Shown here: positions 36,401 through 44,908 of the stretch, piece after piece | Layout: each line of letters begins with the position of its first letter | Numbering within the stretch: the first letter of the stretch is position 1 | Assembly: GCA_963971405.1 (NCBI GenBank) | Contig: OZ020485.1 | Location: forward strand, 2,542,001-2,606,000 | DNA length: 64,000 nt | Source of the DNA: Psococerastis gibbosa | Lineage: Eukaryota; Arthropoda; Insecta; Psocodea; Psocidae | Reading direction: 5' to 3' | Made by a program: the position numbers and the translations under genes | The notes under the pieces: generated by a model | The model's input: only the letters and a program-made list of their open reading frames with translations | Database searches by the model: none | Told to the model about the DNA's origin: nothing

Positions 36401-39400
36401 TATAGTATTATAGCATAATTCTTTATTTTCATTAACTGTTTATGCCCCTGGGGATAAAAAAAATGTTGAGAACAAGTGTATTGGTGTTGCAGCGTTCATA
36501 CAATAATGCGAATAGTAGTTCATTTGACGCTTTAGGAAGAACAAGTATTACAGAATTTTTAACATTAAAATTGACTTAGTTGGCAGCCTCCCCAGTATAT
36601 TATATCCAGATTACAGAATCAAGAAAAAAACCGAACACCGTGGGATTCGAAACCACGACCTATGCTTTGACATCGTATCTAAGAACAGAGGATCAAGCTA
36701 AACCTGGCCAAAGCGGGCAGTTGGTAATACGACGCCCCAGAAACTGACAGATCGTGGTTCCGGTATTTTCTTGATTCTCTATTATGTAACGTATATATTG
36801 TAGTTGTATAGTTGGATCAATGGAAAAAGAAGTATCATCTCCTGGTATGGTAGTACAATAGCTCGGTATAGCTTGGCGGCTGAGAATGAATTGGAGCGGG
36901 ACTTGGTGTTCGTACAGTGCTGATCTCTAGCACAGTGCCATTTCAGTCACATTTACGAATTGGAACCAAGCTAGAGGCCAGCAATGCCGAAATACCTCCG
37001 CTGACGATGCTTGCGGGCGTTGAAGCTGAAACGTCAAACCAAAACAGGAACAAACCAATTTTACATCAATTAAGAAGAGCTAATACAATTAAATTATCAA
37101 TTTATTACAGTACAGATATCATGGACATGTATTTTTTGCCAATTAATTCATCACAAAGGTAAAGTTTTCTCACTCGTTGGGTGTTAATGACTGAGTCTGG
37201 GCATGCTGGAACAAATCTTAATCGAACATGATGGTGCTATACTGCATTGTATCTCACAATAAAATGGGCAATAAATCAAGTTTATAATTTTACAGCCGTG
37301 AAATTGTTTAAAGGGGAAATTAAAATATTACGAGCCAATAACCTGCTGAAAATAATTGTATAATGATGCGTTACATACATAATATTCATATCATGCAGGG
37401 ACGGCATCGTACATTAATTTTTAGGAGATTTTGATTACCCAACCCAAGCAGGTAAGATGGGCATGGGTGACCGAGAATACAATACAATACAATATTTTAT
37501 TTATTTCCTTCAATACAATAAGTTAAATACAGTCCAAATAAATCTATTAAGATTGCCAGAGACCCCAGGTCAAGTGCGCAGAGCTTGCTGCGCCTTATTC
37601 TGTTGTCAGCCCAGCCTGTGGATTGTCCATTTGCATTTCATCTGTTGTAAGTTTCTCATTTTCTTATGTTGAATATATATATTTCTTTTGACCACTTTTG
37701 CCAGCCTTTGTCATTTCCTTTGGCATTTCCTCATATGTTTCACGGCTATCGGCCTTACTTAGCTAATGGTTAGGCACCATCTATTATTTGTATTATCTTT
37801 GTATAGAGCCAACAATGGTCATTGTCATGAATTATTAGAATATGTTATTCCTTTGCTGTGCATGGTACTATACACTAACATCGTAAAGTTATTATCTTTT
37901 CTGTTTTATTCTACTGAGGCCGCTGTAACGTCCTGCGTGCACCAAACTACTCACATGGGGAAGGGGTATATGTACACTTTCCTTACACCTCAGGAATACG
38001 TCAAATATACTCATGTCCCTATTGCACGCATAAATTAAATGCTTCAGATTCAGTAACATCGTTATGAAAACATTGCCTTCGTGCGCAAAAGCGCAGTAGA
38101 ATTCTGTTCTTGGCCCCACTAACAAGATTATCCAGAACACAATACTCGTATAGTCGGATGTTGAATATCAATATTGTACATACAGTATGAGCAATCGAGA
38201 AAACAATAACATTCAAGGGCAAACCAATTAATAGGTCGCATTAATGCTTCCACTATACTTGCCATAAAGAGGTTGATGGCACACCGGATCTATAAAGATT
38301 GCTCCCTGAAACCTATGTATATTGTGTACCCGGGTGGTCCCATTGCTACACTCACGGTATATACATGTATTTAATATCCGCTAATGAATATTAACAGCAA
38401 TCGTGCAGCAGCTGTTATCGCAAATGCCATTTTATTACAGAGACGTACAAGTTATTAGGCAATGCACTGGCTACTCACGGGTTTTCAGTCAGCTATAGAT
38501 TTATATGTAAATACAGGTGTTTTCAATAATTACTTTTACAAGCCCAAATTGTTTTTTCATAAGTTTAGCTTAATATGAAGTAGGTAATCAACAGCATACA
38601 GCTGTGTCGGCAGTGAGCTGAGTAGTTTAAATATTACGTCTATTCATCTTAATTGGGGGTGCTTCAGTAATTCGGGTAAGTTACCGACTCACTATTAGGC
38701 GCTGTGCCTAGTAGGAATTTATAAAAGTCGACCTATCTCTTACAAAATAAAAGAAATATTTAATTTTTCATTTTTATCATTTTTACCATGGCAGACATAC
38801 AAAAATTTCAATAAACAAGATCCATGCGCACACGTGATGTCTTCATCCTTTCCTAAATTTCCCTTTAAAGTATATGGTGTTATTACTTTATGTGTATATC
38901 TATTATATAGTAACATTATGTCGTCTTGAGTTTCCTTTGAAGCTGTTTGCTGTGTTATAGATGCAGGAGGCAAATATTATAATTATAATAATTATGCTTA
39001 AATACGTGCAATTAATGACGCACAGTAAACTTAACGATACATGACCTAAAAATTGACATGATTAGGTACGCGGATGTCATAGCGCTAATCGCAGAAAGTG
39101 AAGAGGAACTGCTATGAACAACATCCTAAACGAATACAGCTTCAAATTAAACAAGGCAAAAACCAAAATTATGGCTGTCAGTAGTGAAGAGACTAAGACC
39201 AAGAATTCAATCGACGGTGTTGCCATACAGAATGTCATGAGTTTTCCATACCTTGGCAGCAAAATAACGCCCGATGGAAAATCATGCGCCGAAATCTCCA
39301 GCAGACTTCAAATGGCCCGGCTAGCGTTTAACAAAAAGTCCAAGATATTCGAGGCTAACAACATCGACACAAATGTTAGAAAAAGACTACTTAAATCACT

Positions 39401-42400
39401 AGTATGGAGCATACTGCTTTGTGGCTGTGAGACATGGTGCATACACGAAAGAAGCAAAAAGAAGCTGGAGGCTTTCGAAATTTGGTGCTATAGGAGAATG
39501 TTGAAAATATCTTGGAGAGACCACATAACGAACGAAGAGGTACTTCAAAGGATAAACGATCCCTAATTACCTCAATTTCGGTGAGAAGAGCATAATGGAT
39601 GGGTCACCTGATCATACAAGATGGACACCTAGCACCATATTAGAAGGCACAATCAACGGCACCAATGCAAGAGGGCGACCAAAGGAAGGCGTACGCAGAA
39701 GACCTCAAGAAAGATATGAGATGCGGAACCTACTTGGAACTAAAGAGAACGACCCAAGATAGGGAGGAGTGGAGAAGGGGGTGGAACATTTTCTGCAAAC
39801 CAATCGTTAGATTGAGACCAAAGAAACAGAAGAAGTAAACTTGTAAAAAGTGTGCATTAATGCATAATCACGAACTTGCAGGAAATTAAACAAGTGAAAA
39901 AAATATCAGTCAATATTACTGCATAGTACGATAATATTAAAAATCCCATTCGAGTCTGGCCGATCAGGTGTTGGGAAACTTCATGAAAGCACCGATCGGG
40001 CGGTAGTTTCCCCTTCCCTTATAATTACACAATTAAACAACACAGAAACGCATTTTGCACGAGCGCCTACCCCAGGGACGGATCCAGCCCATTTTTTTGG
40101 GGGAGGGGGGGGCAAATTGGGAAAACATATGTAGGATTGATTAAATTAGAGCGCAATAACTTAATTTACAATAGATTTACCAAATTTGGGGGGGGGGGCA
40201 GCTACCCCCCACCCCCTCTGTATTCTGTATCCGTCCTTGGCCTGCCCCGCTTTCCCCTTTTAAAAGGCTATGTAGGCGGTCATGTATTTTGTGCAAGTAT
40301 CACTTTATTGCTTTCCTTTATACGCAGTATAAGGAAAGTTTTGTGATAGTCGAAATTTTCGATTCCGAGATTTCAACGGATTTACACGTTTTGCGGTCCC
40401 AGAAACCCAAAGAATATCTGTCTGTTTTTACGTTTGTAAGACATGTCTGTCTGTCGCTCTGTCTGTCTGTTGATCGATTTCCGGGCAAACTACTCGGTTC
40501 ATTTTGATGAAATTCAGCATGTAGGCTCACAAAATCATACCTCGGGACCATGTTTTTTTCTTTTTTTTTGGCTAACTCAATTTGGGGGGTTTTATTCTCA
40601 AAAAACTCCCAAAGAAAGAAAAATTATTTCTCAAAGACGGCTCCAACAATTTATTTTAATATATATTATATATTATATTGTAGTCGTTATTAATGTTCAT
40701 AAATTGCGGGGGGTCGCTTGCCCCTTGATAGTTTGCTTCAGGAGGTAAAAAAAATAGAAATAACTAAATTTTTAATGAAAAATGACTAAAAATAATTTTT
40801 CTGTGAAATCGATGATTTCTACCATCAGGCATGTTTCAGGTGATACATTGAGTAACAAAACTGGACAGGTTGCTTTCCCAAAAACTATTTGGTTTTGTGC
40901 AAAAACATATTTTTTTTAATGATAGAAAATTCACGCTGAAATGCATTGCGTCGTGCCCTCCCATTATTACTGTGTGGTAATGTGTTGGTCGGACCTATCT
41001 AGAATTTATCTCACCTCCAGTGACGTCAGGTGGACACCCCCCCCCCCCCCCCCCCGAGATATCCTAAATTTAACCACAGGAAAATTATTTACCATGAAAT
41101 TACTCATTTTAATGTTACCAACTTTAGGTGGGTCGCTTGCCCCTTGATGAAATTGAAAAAAAAAATTGGTTTTGTGCAAAAAATTATTTTTTTAAGAAAT
41201 TATATAAAATGCCGTGGCATTATTGTGGTAATGACCAGCCAGTCCTATAATATGAAATGCCATCGATTAATGTGCTTCGGGATAGGGGCTGTAGACAGAG
41301 GGGGGTACAGGGGGTCCGGACCCCCCCCCCCTCGAGGGATCCGAAATTTAACCATATGGAAATTATTTACAATGGAATAACTCATTATCTCTATCTACTA
41401 ATTGATATATTGGAAAGCATGTTCGAGTAAACTCGGACCGGTTCTTTCCACTTTGACTGGTCGCCATCTTGAAGTCGTACATTTGTTGTAAAGCGTGTTC
41501 ATTGTCATAATTAGATCAGACTGATTAATGAATTCATGAAGACAATAGTGTGATAAATGTTTGTGCCAAGTTTAATCAAAATCGGAAAATATCTACGGAA
41601 GTTGCAGTGTTTCCTAAAATCTATATACAAATCGATCTATCGATGTACTGTATGCTTGTAACATGCAACATACATAATAACATCCTGCTCCAGCCAGTTT
41701 TTTCTTGACTTCCTTTTTGCATACGGTACCAATTTATGCGTCAGTATAAGGAAAGCTTTGTGTTTCTGCGATGGAATGTTTGGTTTGGGTATAGGTATCG
41801 TTAATGTAGGGAAAATAATATAAAGTATATTGTAATGGTTGCCCCGGTAAAGTAACAGCCGTTGGTTTAAATCTAGCCTACGCCAATTTTTCTTGATTTC
41901 TTTCCGGAATAGGGAATATCGTTAAGAGCAGGAGCAGGTAGAGGTTCACATTCCGTTAATATGTGTGTGTAATGATACAGTTTTGTTGGTACCCAACAAT
42001 TACAGCGCATTAATGGTCTCTAGGCTCGGCTTCACTGTTACATCGTTTCGGTGCTTAGTCAAAAAATATCGAAAATCACAGTTCCACAACAAATCTCTCA
42101 GTAGGCTATATGAACTAGGTTACCTGATGGCAATTACCAAATAGCGAAAGCCAATGAGAATCGAAAATGCTCGCTGACAACAGCATTCAATGCTGCCACT
42201 GTTGGGTTACCGCAATTAGCCTGTATACTCTGATCTTCCATCGCCACATTAGTCAGTCATAAAGCCACAATAACACGGGTTGAATGATGTCGCAGCCTAA
42301 TAGACTATATTTACAATTTTATAGGTGAGATAGACATTGGTTGTATGCGTCTGCCATATGTCACCCATGAGGAAGTCCACATCAGCTGTACCTCACGGTG

Positions 42401-44516
42401 GGGGGCCTGTTTCACAGTCAATGCTACAGGGGTCACGTTAAGGTTCTATATAGAAGGGATGGGACATTCCCTCATGCCAAGGAAATTTATAAATTTCATG
42501 GGCCACCTGCCACATCGACCTTCCAGCACGCTTGGGACGCTACCAAACAACAGCAAATCCCATCCTGGCCACAAGGCGTGCTCTGTTTGGTCGATCAAGA
42601 CTTGAAACTAAAAAGTATCATTGGCGAGAGCGAGAGCCTCACACCTCTCCTACATAGAACTCTAGGCGTCATACGTACTACAACTACTACCATGTTTTAC
42701 CCTGCCCCAAAGCAGTGAAAGGCATCATTTGCTGCCGTCCGGCTTTCCATTATCGACAATTACAGTTTCTCTAAAGTCTCATAAAGGGCAATATGCATTG
42801 TAGAAGGGAACATGTTCAACATTTGGCCGGAAGATGGCAGGAGAGTTCATTCCCTACATTCTAGTTGGAAACTGTTTTGAAATTAAGAAATATTAGGAGT
42901 AACATTATACAATACAGTTCTACAGTACAGTGTGTTAAGAGCAAATTGAAATCCGTGGGGAGCTGACTCACAGGGTCTCATTATAATGGATTCCGAACCA
43001 CTGGGGGAACATAATAAAGTCACAAGATTAATTTGGAGGTGACCAGGACTCGACACGCACGTAGACTGACTGGTACAGTCTCAGCGCGTTATCATGTCCC
43101 ACCATGCCCCCTGCCAATGCTGTGCACACTACCAAGTTTGCCGCAGTTTGAAACACGTTCTGCTCCCGTGGATTCAACTTGTTGACTACTCAATATGTTT
43201 CAAATTCTGTTAGGATTATCATGTTCAAAAACTGTAAAACTTTTTAGATGGCTGACCGTGTGAACACATAGCGACACGTACGAGAACGGAGTAATTGACT
43301 GCCCTCCGCCTCATTGAATTGTAATGCCCATAAACCGCATTTCTTACTTTTACTACTAGAAATTATAGAGGATATAGAAAAACTAGACTTGGCCGGATTC
43401 GAACCCACGATCTACGCCTAACTAGTAACCGGGGCGTCGTCTTAACCGCTTGACCACAAGCCCCGACAAGAACAGCTGATGTATATCCTCTACTTATGTG
43501 CTTCGTAATGTTAGACAGGTTAGCACAGCTACACAACTTTCTAACCGAGCAAGTCTGTGAGCTTACTTAATGCCATAAAGGCAATGCTTTACACATTATA
43601 TTACAGTATTATAGTGGTATGTAGTGTATAACACTGACATCAAATTAACTTTGGATGAAGAGGTAACCTCCACGTTATAACCGAAATTAGAGGATCCTCT
43701 ACCAGTTGGCAGGCCAAAACTCTCGATGGTCAGTTTTGTTAGCAATGGCTGTTCCCGTTCACATTGAAAAATAAAAGTTTTTATTTATTTCAACATTTTA
43801 AATTAATTTGAAAAAGGAGAAAATAAGCTAGAAAATGAAATTAAAATATGTTTTGAAAACTTTTCCAAAAGTTTGTGGCCAAGTGGAAGATATTGGAAAT
43901 AATTCAAAGAAAACATGGGACGCCACCAAACACCTCACCCCCTGCCCCGGCGCTCGGAGGGGGGGGGGAACTCATTTCAAAAGTTTGCCGCGCAGTGGAG
44001 AATGTGCTCGATAGAATATGTCTGCCCGTGTTTTGGCCACCTTCCAGCCAGTTGCCAGGGCCAACTTTTGCCATTTCCAGAACTTTCACTGACTTTTATT
44101 TTTACGAATGGAAAGTTGATATGGGGGTTAAATACTGTTGGCTGCTTGTTATTTTCACCGGTTCCCGATTTCTACAGCTTTCACAAGAAATGGCTCTATA
44201 TTATTTAAACATTTTGCCAATAAACGACTACATAGGTAATTAAATTTCGCACACATACCTCAGAACAGAAAAATATAGCTGTAATAATACATGACTGTTA
44301 TGCTCCCACAGAGGTAAGTGAGTACCCCGATTACAGCATTAATTCTGACTTACTTTTCTTGACTTCTTTGGGACTATTGTCTAGCACGATGACTGGAGTG
44401 GCTTTGACGGTCTGGTAGTCTCCGTCGCCACCGCAGGGCGCTGCTGTCGCGGGGGGAGAGGCGGCACTGTGTTCCAGACATGGTTCGCTCTGACGCCTAC
44501 TTCGGAACAGGCGCAT
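30357..44516 (-). CDS. bbg: Two-PDZ scaffold protein, big bang (bbg)/PDZD2/IL16-like, complete frame
   Basis: Coding join(44516-44354, 34931-34713, 34463-33487, 32819-32548, 32114-31843, 31672-31505, 30484-30357): 2199 nt, 732 residues plus TAG. All six introns are GT-AG and every phase agrees (1,1,0,2,1,1). Residues 1-127 are basic and Ser-rich, including [15 protein letters not shown]. Residues 128-453 are long, Ser/Thr/Pro/acid-rich and probably disordered ([20 protein letters not shown]). PDZ-A spans about 504-596 (DLGVTI loop; [15 protein letters not shown]). PDZ-B spans about 644-728, with a [13 protein letters not shown] carboxylate-binding loop and His707 at the start of helix B, as in class I PDZ domains binding S/T-X-hydrophobic C-termini. 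PDZ-B closely resembles the last PDZ of bbg, PDZD2 and IL16 proteins, and the protein ends four residues after it. Known: bbg is a cortical/junctional scaffold in insect epithelia. Inferred: this is its orthologue or one short isoform; longer isoforms with upstream exons are possible. Confidence 0.85.
30906..30950. repeat. Perfect 21-bp palindrome with 3-base loop
   Basis: Arms of 21 bp built from aaacaaaaaataacaaaa pair perfectly around the loop TAG, in the last intron of the bbg-like gene. The left arm and some 40 bp before it also occur at 24978-25033. Confidence 0.85.
31505..31672 (-). CDS. bbg: bbg-like exon 6: first half of PDZ-B, residues 636-690
   Basis: A 168-bp exon (acceptor tatgttttag, donor GGGAAG|gtatga) encoding [20 protein letters not shown], then [20 protein letters not shown] and [10 protein letters not shown]. 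This is the most conserved part of the gene. SLGF is the carboxylate-binding loop, and the [10 protein letters not shown](F/Y)(I/V)KTIFP pattern is typical of the last PDZ of PDZD2, IL16 and bbg. It splits the following Gly codon 1/2 with exon 7. Confidence 0.93.
31843..32114 (-). CDS. bbg: bbg-like exon 5: second half of PDZ-A plus linker, residues 545-634
   Basis: A 272-bp exon (acceptor acggtttcag, donor ACATCAG|gtaggc). It begins in the middle of the PDZ fold with [20 protein letters not shown], continues with a helix ([10 protein letters not shown]) and a closing strand ([11 protein letters not shown]), then a Pro/Arg/Ser linker. The helix-B start has no clear His, so the peptide class of this PDZ is uncertain. 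The insertion between the NG turn and the helix is longer than usual. Confidence 0.87.
32548..32819 (-). CDS. bbg: bbg-like exon 4: first half of PDZ-A, residues 454-543
   Basis: A 272-bp exon (acceptor ttgttttcag, donor TTTCG|gtaaga). It encodes [14 protein letters not shown], a short basic/Pro linker, and [20 protein letters not shown] with [20 protein letters not shown], i.e. strands A-C of a PDZ fold with DLGV in place of the usual GLGF loop. It leaves two bases of an Arg codon completed by the next exon. The open frame on the opposite strand is a shadow. Confidence 0.85.
32949..32969. repeat. Poly(G) run in a bbg-like intron
   Basis: About 19 consecutive G in the intron between exons 3 and 4, part of the general excess of long G/C homopolymers in this window. 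Confidence 0.8.
33487..34463 (-). CDS. bbg: bbg-like exon 3: disordered Ser/acid-rich linker, residues 128-453
   Basis: The largest exon at 977 bp, from acceptor tttttttgcag to donor AATAAA|GTAAGT. The encoded region is low-complexity: a [16 protein letters not shown] motif near the start, a proline-rich [13 protein letters not shown], a Ser/Gly/acidic stretch ([27 protein letters not shown]) and an acidic segment ([11 protein letters not shown]). No folded domain is visible. Such linkers usually carry phosphorylation and protein-binding sites, but none can be assigned here. Ends in phase 0. Confidence 0.9.
34713..34931 (-). CDS. bbg: bbg-like exon 2: residues 55-127
   Basis: A 219-bp exon between acceptor ctgcttccag and donor AGGG|gtaagt. 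It encodes [20 protein letters not shown] and then a Ser/Arg-rich segment containing [20 protein letters not shown] and [12 protein letters not shown]. It begins and ends in phase 1. Overlapping open frames in this interval on both strands are shadows of its high GC content. Confidence 0.82.
36145..36335. mobile_element. hAT-type MITE, 191 bp, perfect 8-bp target duplication
   Basis: Ends cagtggcgg ... acgccactg. The flanks catgaagt at 36137-36144 and 36336-36343 are identical. The interior has a G run (36205-36216) and a C run (36302-36310) that can pair, plus ggtccagttttc/gaaaactggacc inverted repeats. It lies in the long intron of the bbg-like gene. Confidence 0.88.
36613..36781. mobile_element. 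Fold-back tRNA-SINE C dimer
   Basis: Outer ends acagaatcaag/cttgattctct are inverted. Inside, a minus-strand B-box-like stretch (gtgggattcgaaaccacgac on +) faces a plus-strand head (cgggcagttggtaatacgac...gatcgtggttccgg). The tail tttcttgattct recurs at 41.89 kb and in a weaker dimer near 6.0-6.1 kb. Confidence 0.65.
39064..39838 (+). pseudogene. LINE remnant: reverse transcriptase C-terminus, frameshifted
   Basis: It starts at a decayed catalytic box ([17 protein letters not shown]; the family has YADD, so the second Asp is lost) followed by a stop. Frame 39114-39566 then gives [52 protein letters not shown] and [20 protein letters not shown], typical of endonuclease-reverse transcriptase LINEs. 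A second frameshift leads to [13 protein letters not shown] and [20 protein letters not shown], ending at TAA 39836-39838. Lies in the long bbg-like intron. Not functional. Confidence 0.85.
40073..40239. mobile_element. hAT-type MITE, 167 bp
   Basis: Ends cagggacggatcc ... tatccgtccttg. Flanking 8-mers gcctaccc and gcctgccc match at seven of eight positions. It contains G runs and a C-rich stretch. It lies just upstream of repeat copy C, in the bbg-like intron. Confidence 0.8.
40310..41452 (+). mobile_element. Hairpin-ended dispersed repeat, copy C (composite)
   Basis: A nearly full copy (40310 to about 41105) is followed directly by a partial copy of the copy-B subfamily (to 41452), ending in gttcgagtaaactcggaccg. 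Both parts contain C runs (41036-41054 and 41320-41331). The junction suggests insertion of one copy into another, or unequal exchange. A 20-bp remnant of the same left end lies at 41744-41763. Confidence 0.75.
41833..41912 (+). mobile_element. SINE C fragment
   Basis: tRNA-like aatggttgccccggtaaag and gccgttggtttaaatctagc are followed by caatttttcttgatttct, the same tail as the 36.6-kb dimer. Confidence 0.5.
43360..43464 (-). mobile_element. SINE A copy (head, truncated tail)
   Basis: Same tRNA-like head in minus orientation (gattcgaacccacgatctac on the + strand) with an insertion of about five bases in the anticodon region (aactagtaacc). Tail truncated after tatcctctataatttc. Lies in the bbg-like intron. 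Confidence 0.8.
43598..43693 (-). mobile_element. SINE A tail-only copy
   Basis: Carries the SINE A tail (aacactgacatcaaattaac, gaagaggtaacctcc, gttataaccgaaattagagg) without a tRNA head. It lies 130 bp from another copy in the same orientation but not in element order, so it is a separate fragment. Confidence 0.7.
44354..44516 (-). CDS. bbg: bbg-like exon 1: start codon, residues 1-54
   Basis: ATG at 44516-44514 begins [19 protein letters not shown] and the frame runs to a strong donor, AAGAAAA|GTAAGT, after base 44354 (phase 1). The next exon begins with TT, so the junction codon becomes Ile and reads KEVKK-I-FSTWGRR. A TGA in the same frame two codons upstream makes this the natural start. 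The exon itself probably begins at 44534, after a good pyrimidine tract and TTTTAG. The intron that follows is 9.4 kb long, so joining it to exon 2 rests on phase and coding character. Confidence 0.7.
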
Positions 44517-44534
44517 ACTTCAGCTCGGCATATC
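44517..44534 (-). promoter_or_regulatory. 5' leader with three-codon upstream ORF
   Basis: The 18 nt between the predicted acceptor (TTTTAG, ending at base 44535) and the bbg-like start codon read ATG-CCG-AGC-TGA in the same frame as the main start, which follows after one more codon. If transcribed as drawn, ribosomes would meet a Met-Pro-Ser-stop minigene three bases before the real ATG. An upstream non-coding exon is implied but not found. Confidence 0.45.
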
Positions 44535-44577
44535 CTAAAATGGAAAAGAAAGTCAATTAGGAAAGAGGGATGATCCA

Positions 44578-44908
44578 GTCCAATTTATACGGAAAGCTTT
44601 GTGACACTCGAAATTATCATAGACTGTCCCAAAAACCAAACAAGTGTTTTTACGAAATATTCGTCTGTCTGTCTCAGGGGCGGGCACAAAGGGGGGGGGG
44701 GTCATAGGGGTCATGACCCCCCCCCCCCAAAATTTTATTGGTAATTGAAAAACAATACACATAACATCTTATTCAGGATTTTATTATGTTCTGGTTCTGG
44801 CAGCCCTGGTGATGACCCCCCCCCCCAAAAAAAAAAAATATCGCTGTGCCCGCCCCTGGTCTGTCTAGATGTCTGTCTGTCTGTCTACTTATTTTTCTGT
44901 CTGTAACA
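44578..44908 (+). mobile_element. Hairpin-ended dispersed repeat, copy E (fragment, interrupted)
   Basis: Only the left part remains: ccaatttatacggaaagctt, tacgaaatattcgtctgtct and the TCTG microsatellite. It is split at 44674/44859 by a 184-bp hAT-type MITE. Confidence 0.7.
44675..44858. mobile_element. hAT-type MITE, 184 bp, nested in repeat copy E
   Basis: Ends caggggcgggcaca ... tgtgcccgcccctg are a perfect 14-bp inverted repeat. The flanks gtctgtct (44667-44674 and 44859-44866) are identical, though the target is itself a TCTG microsatellite, so the match is weak evidence. Long G and C runs lie inside. The perfect ends suggest a recent insertion. Confidence 0.85.

Larger units (their letters stand above)
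34932..44353 (-). other. First coding intron of the bbg-like gene (9.4 kb)
   Basis: GT-AG intron holding two hAT MITEs, a SINE C dimer, a LINE remnant, repeat copy C, a block at 42345-42870 with inverted copies of a ctatatagaa/gggacattccct motif (also at 30960-31000 and 47400-47430), and SINE A copies. No extra exon recognised, though short alternative exons cannot be excluded. Confidence 0.6.

Noticed and set aside
43875-44243. 122-codon plus-strand open frame near the bbg-like exon 1
   Set aside because: Composition is that of intron DNA with a G run. No domain, no splice signals; opposite strand to the gene.
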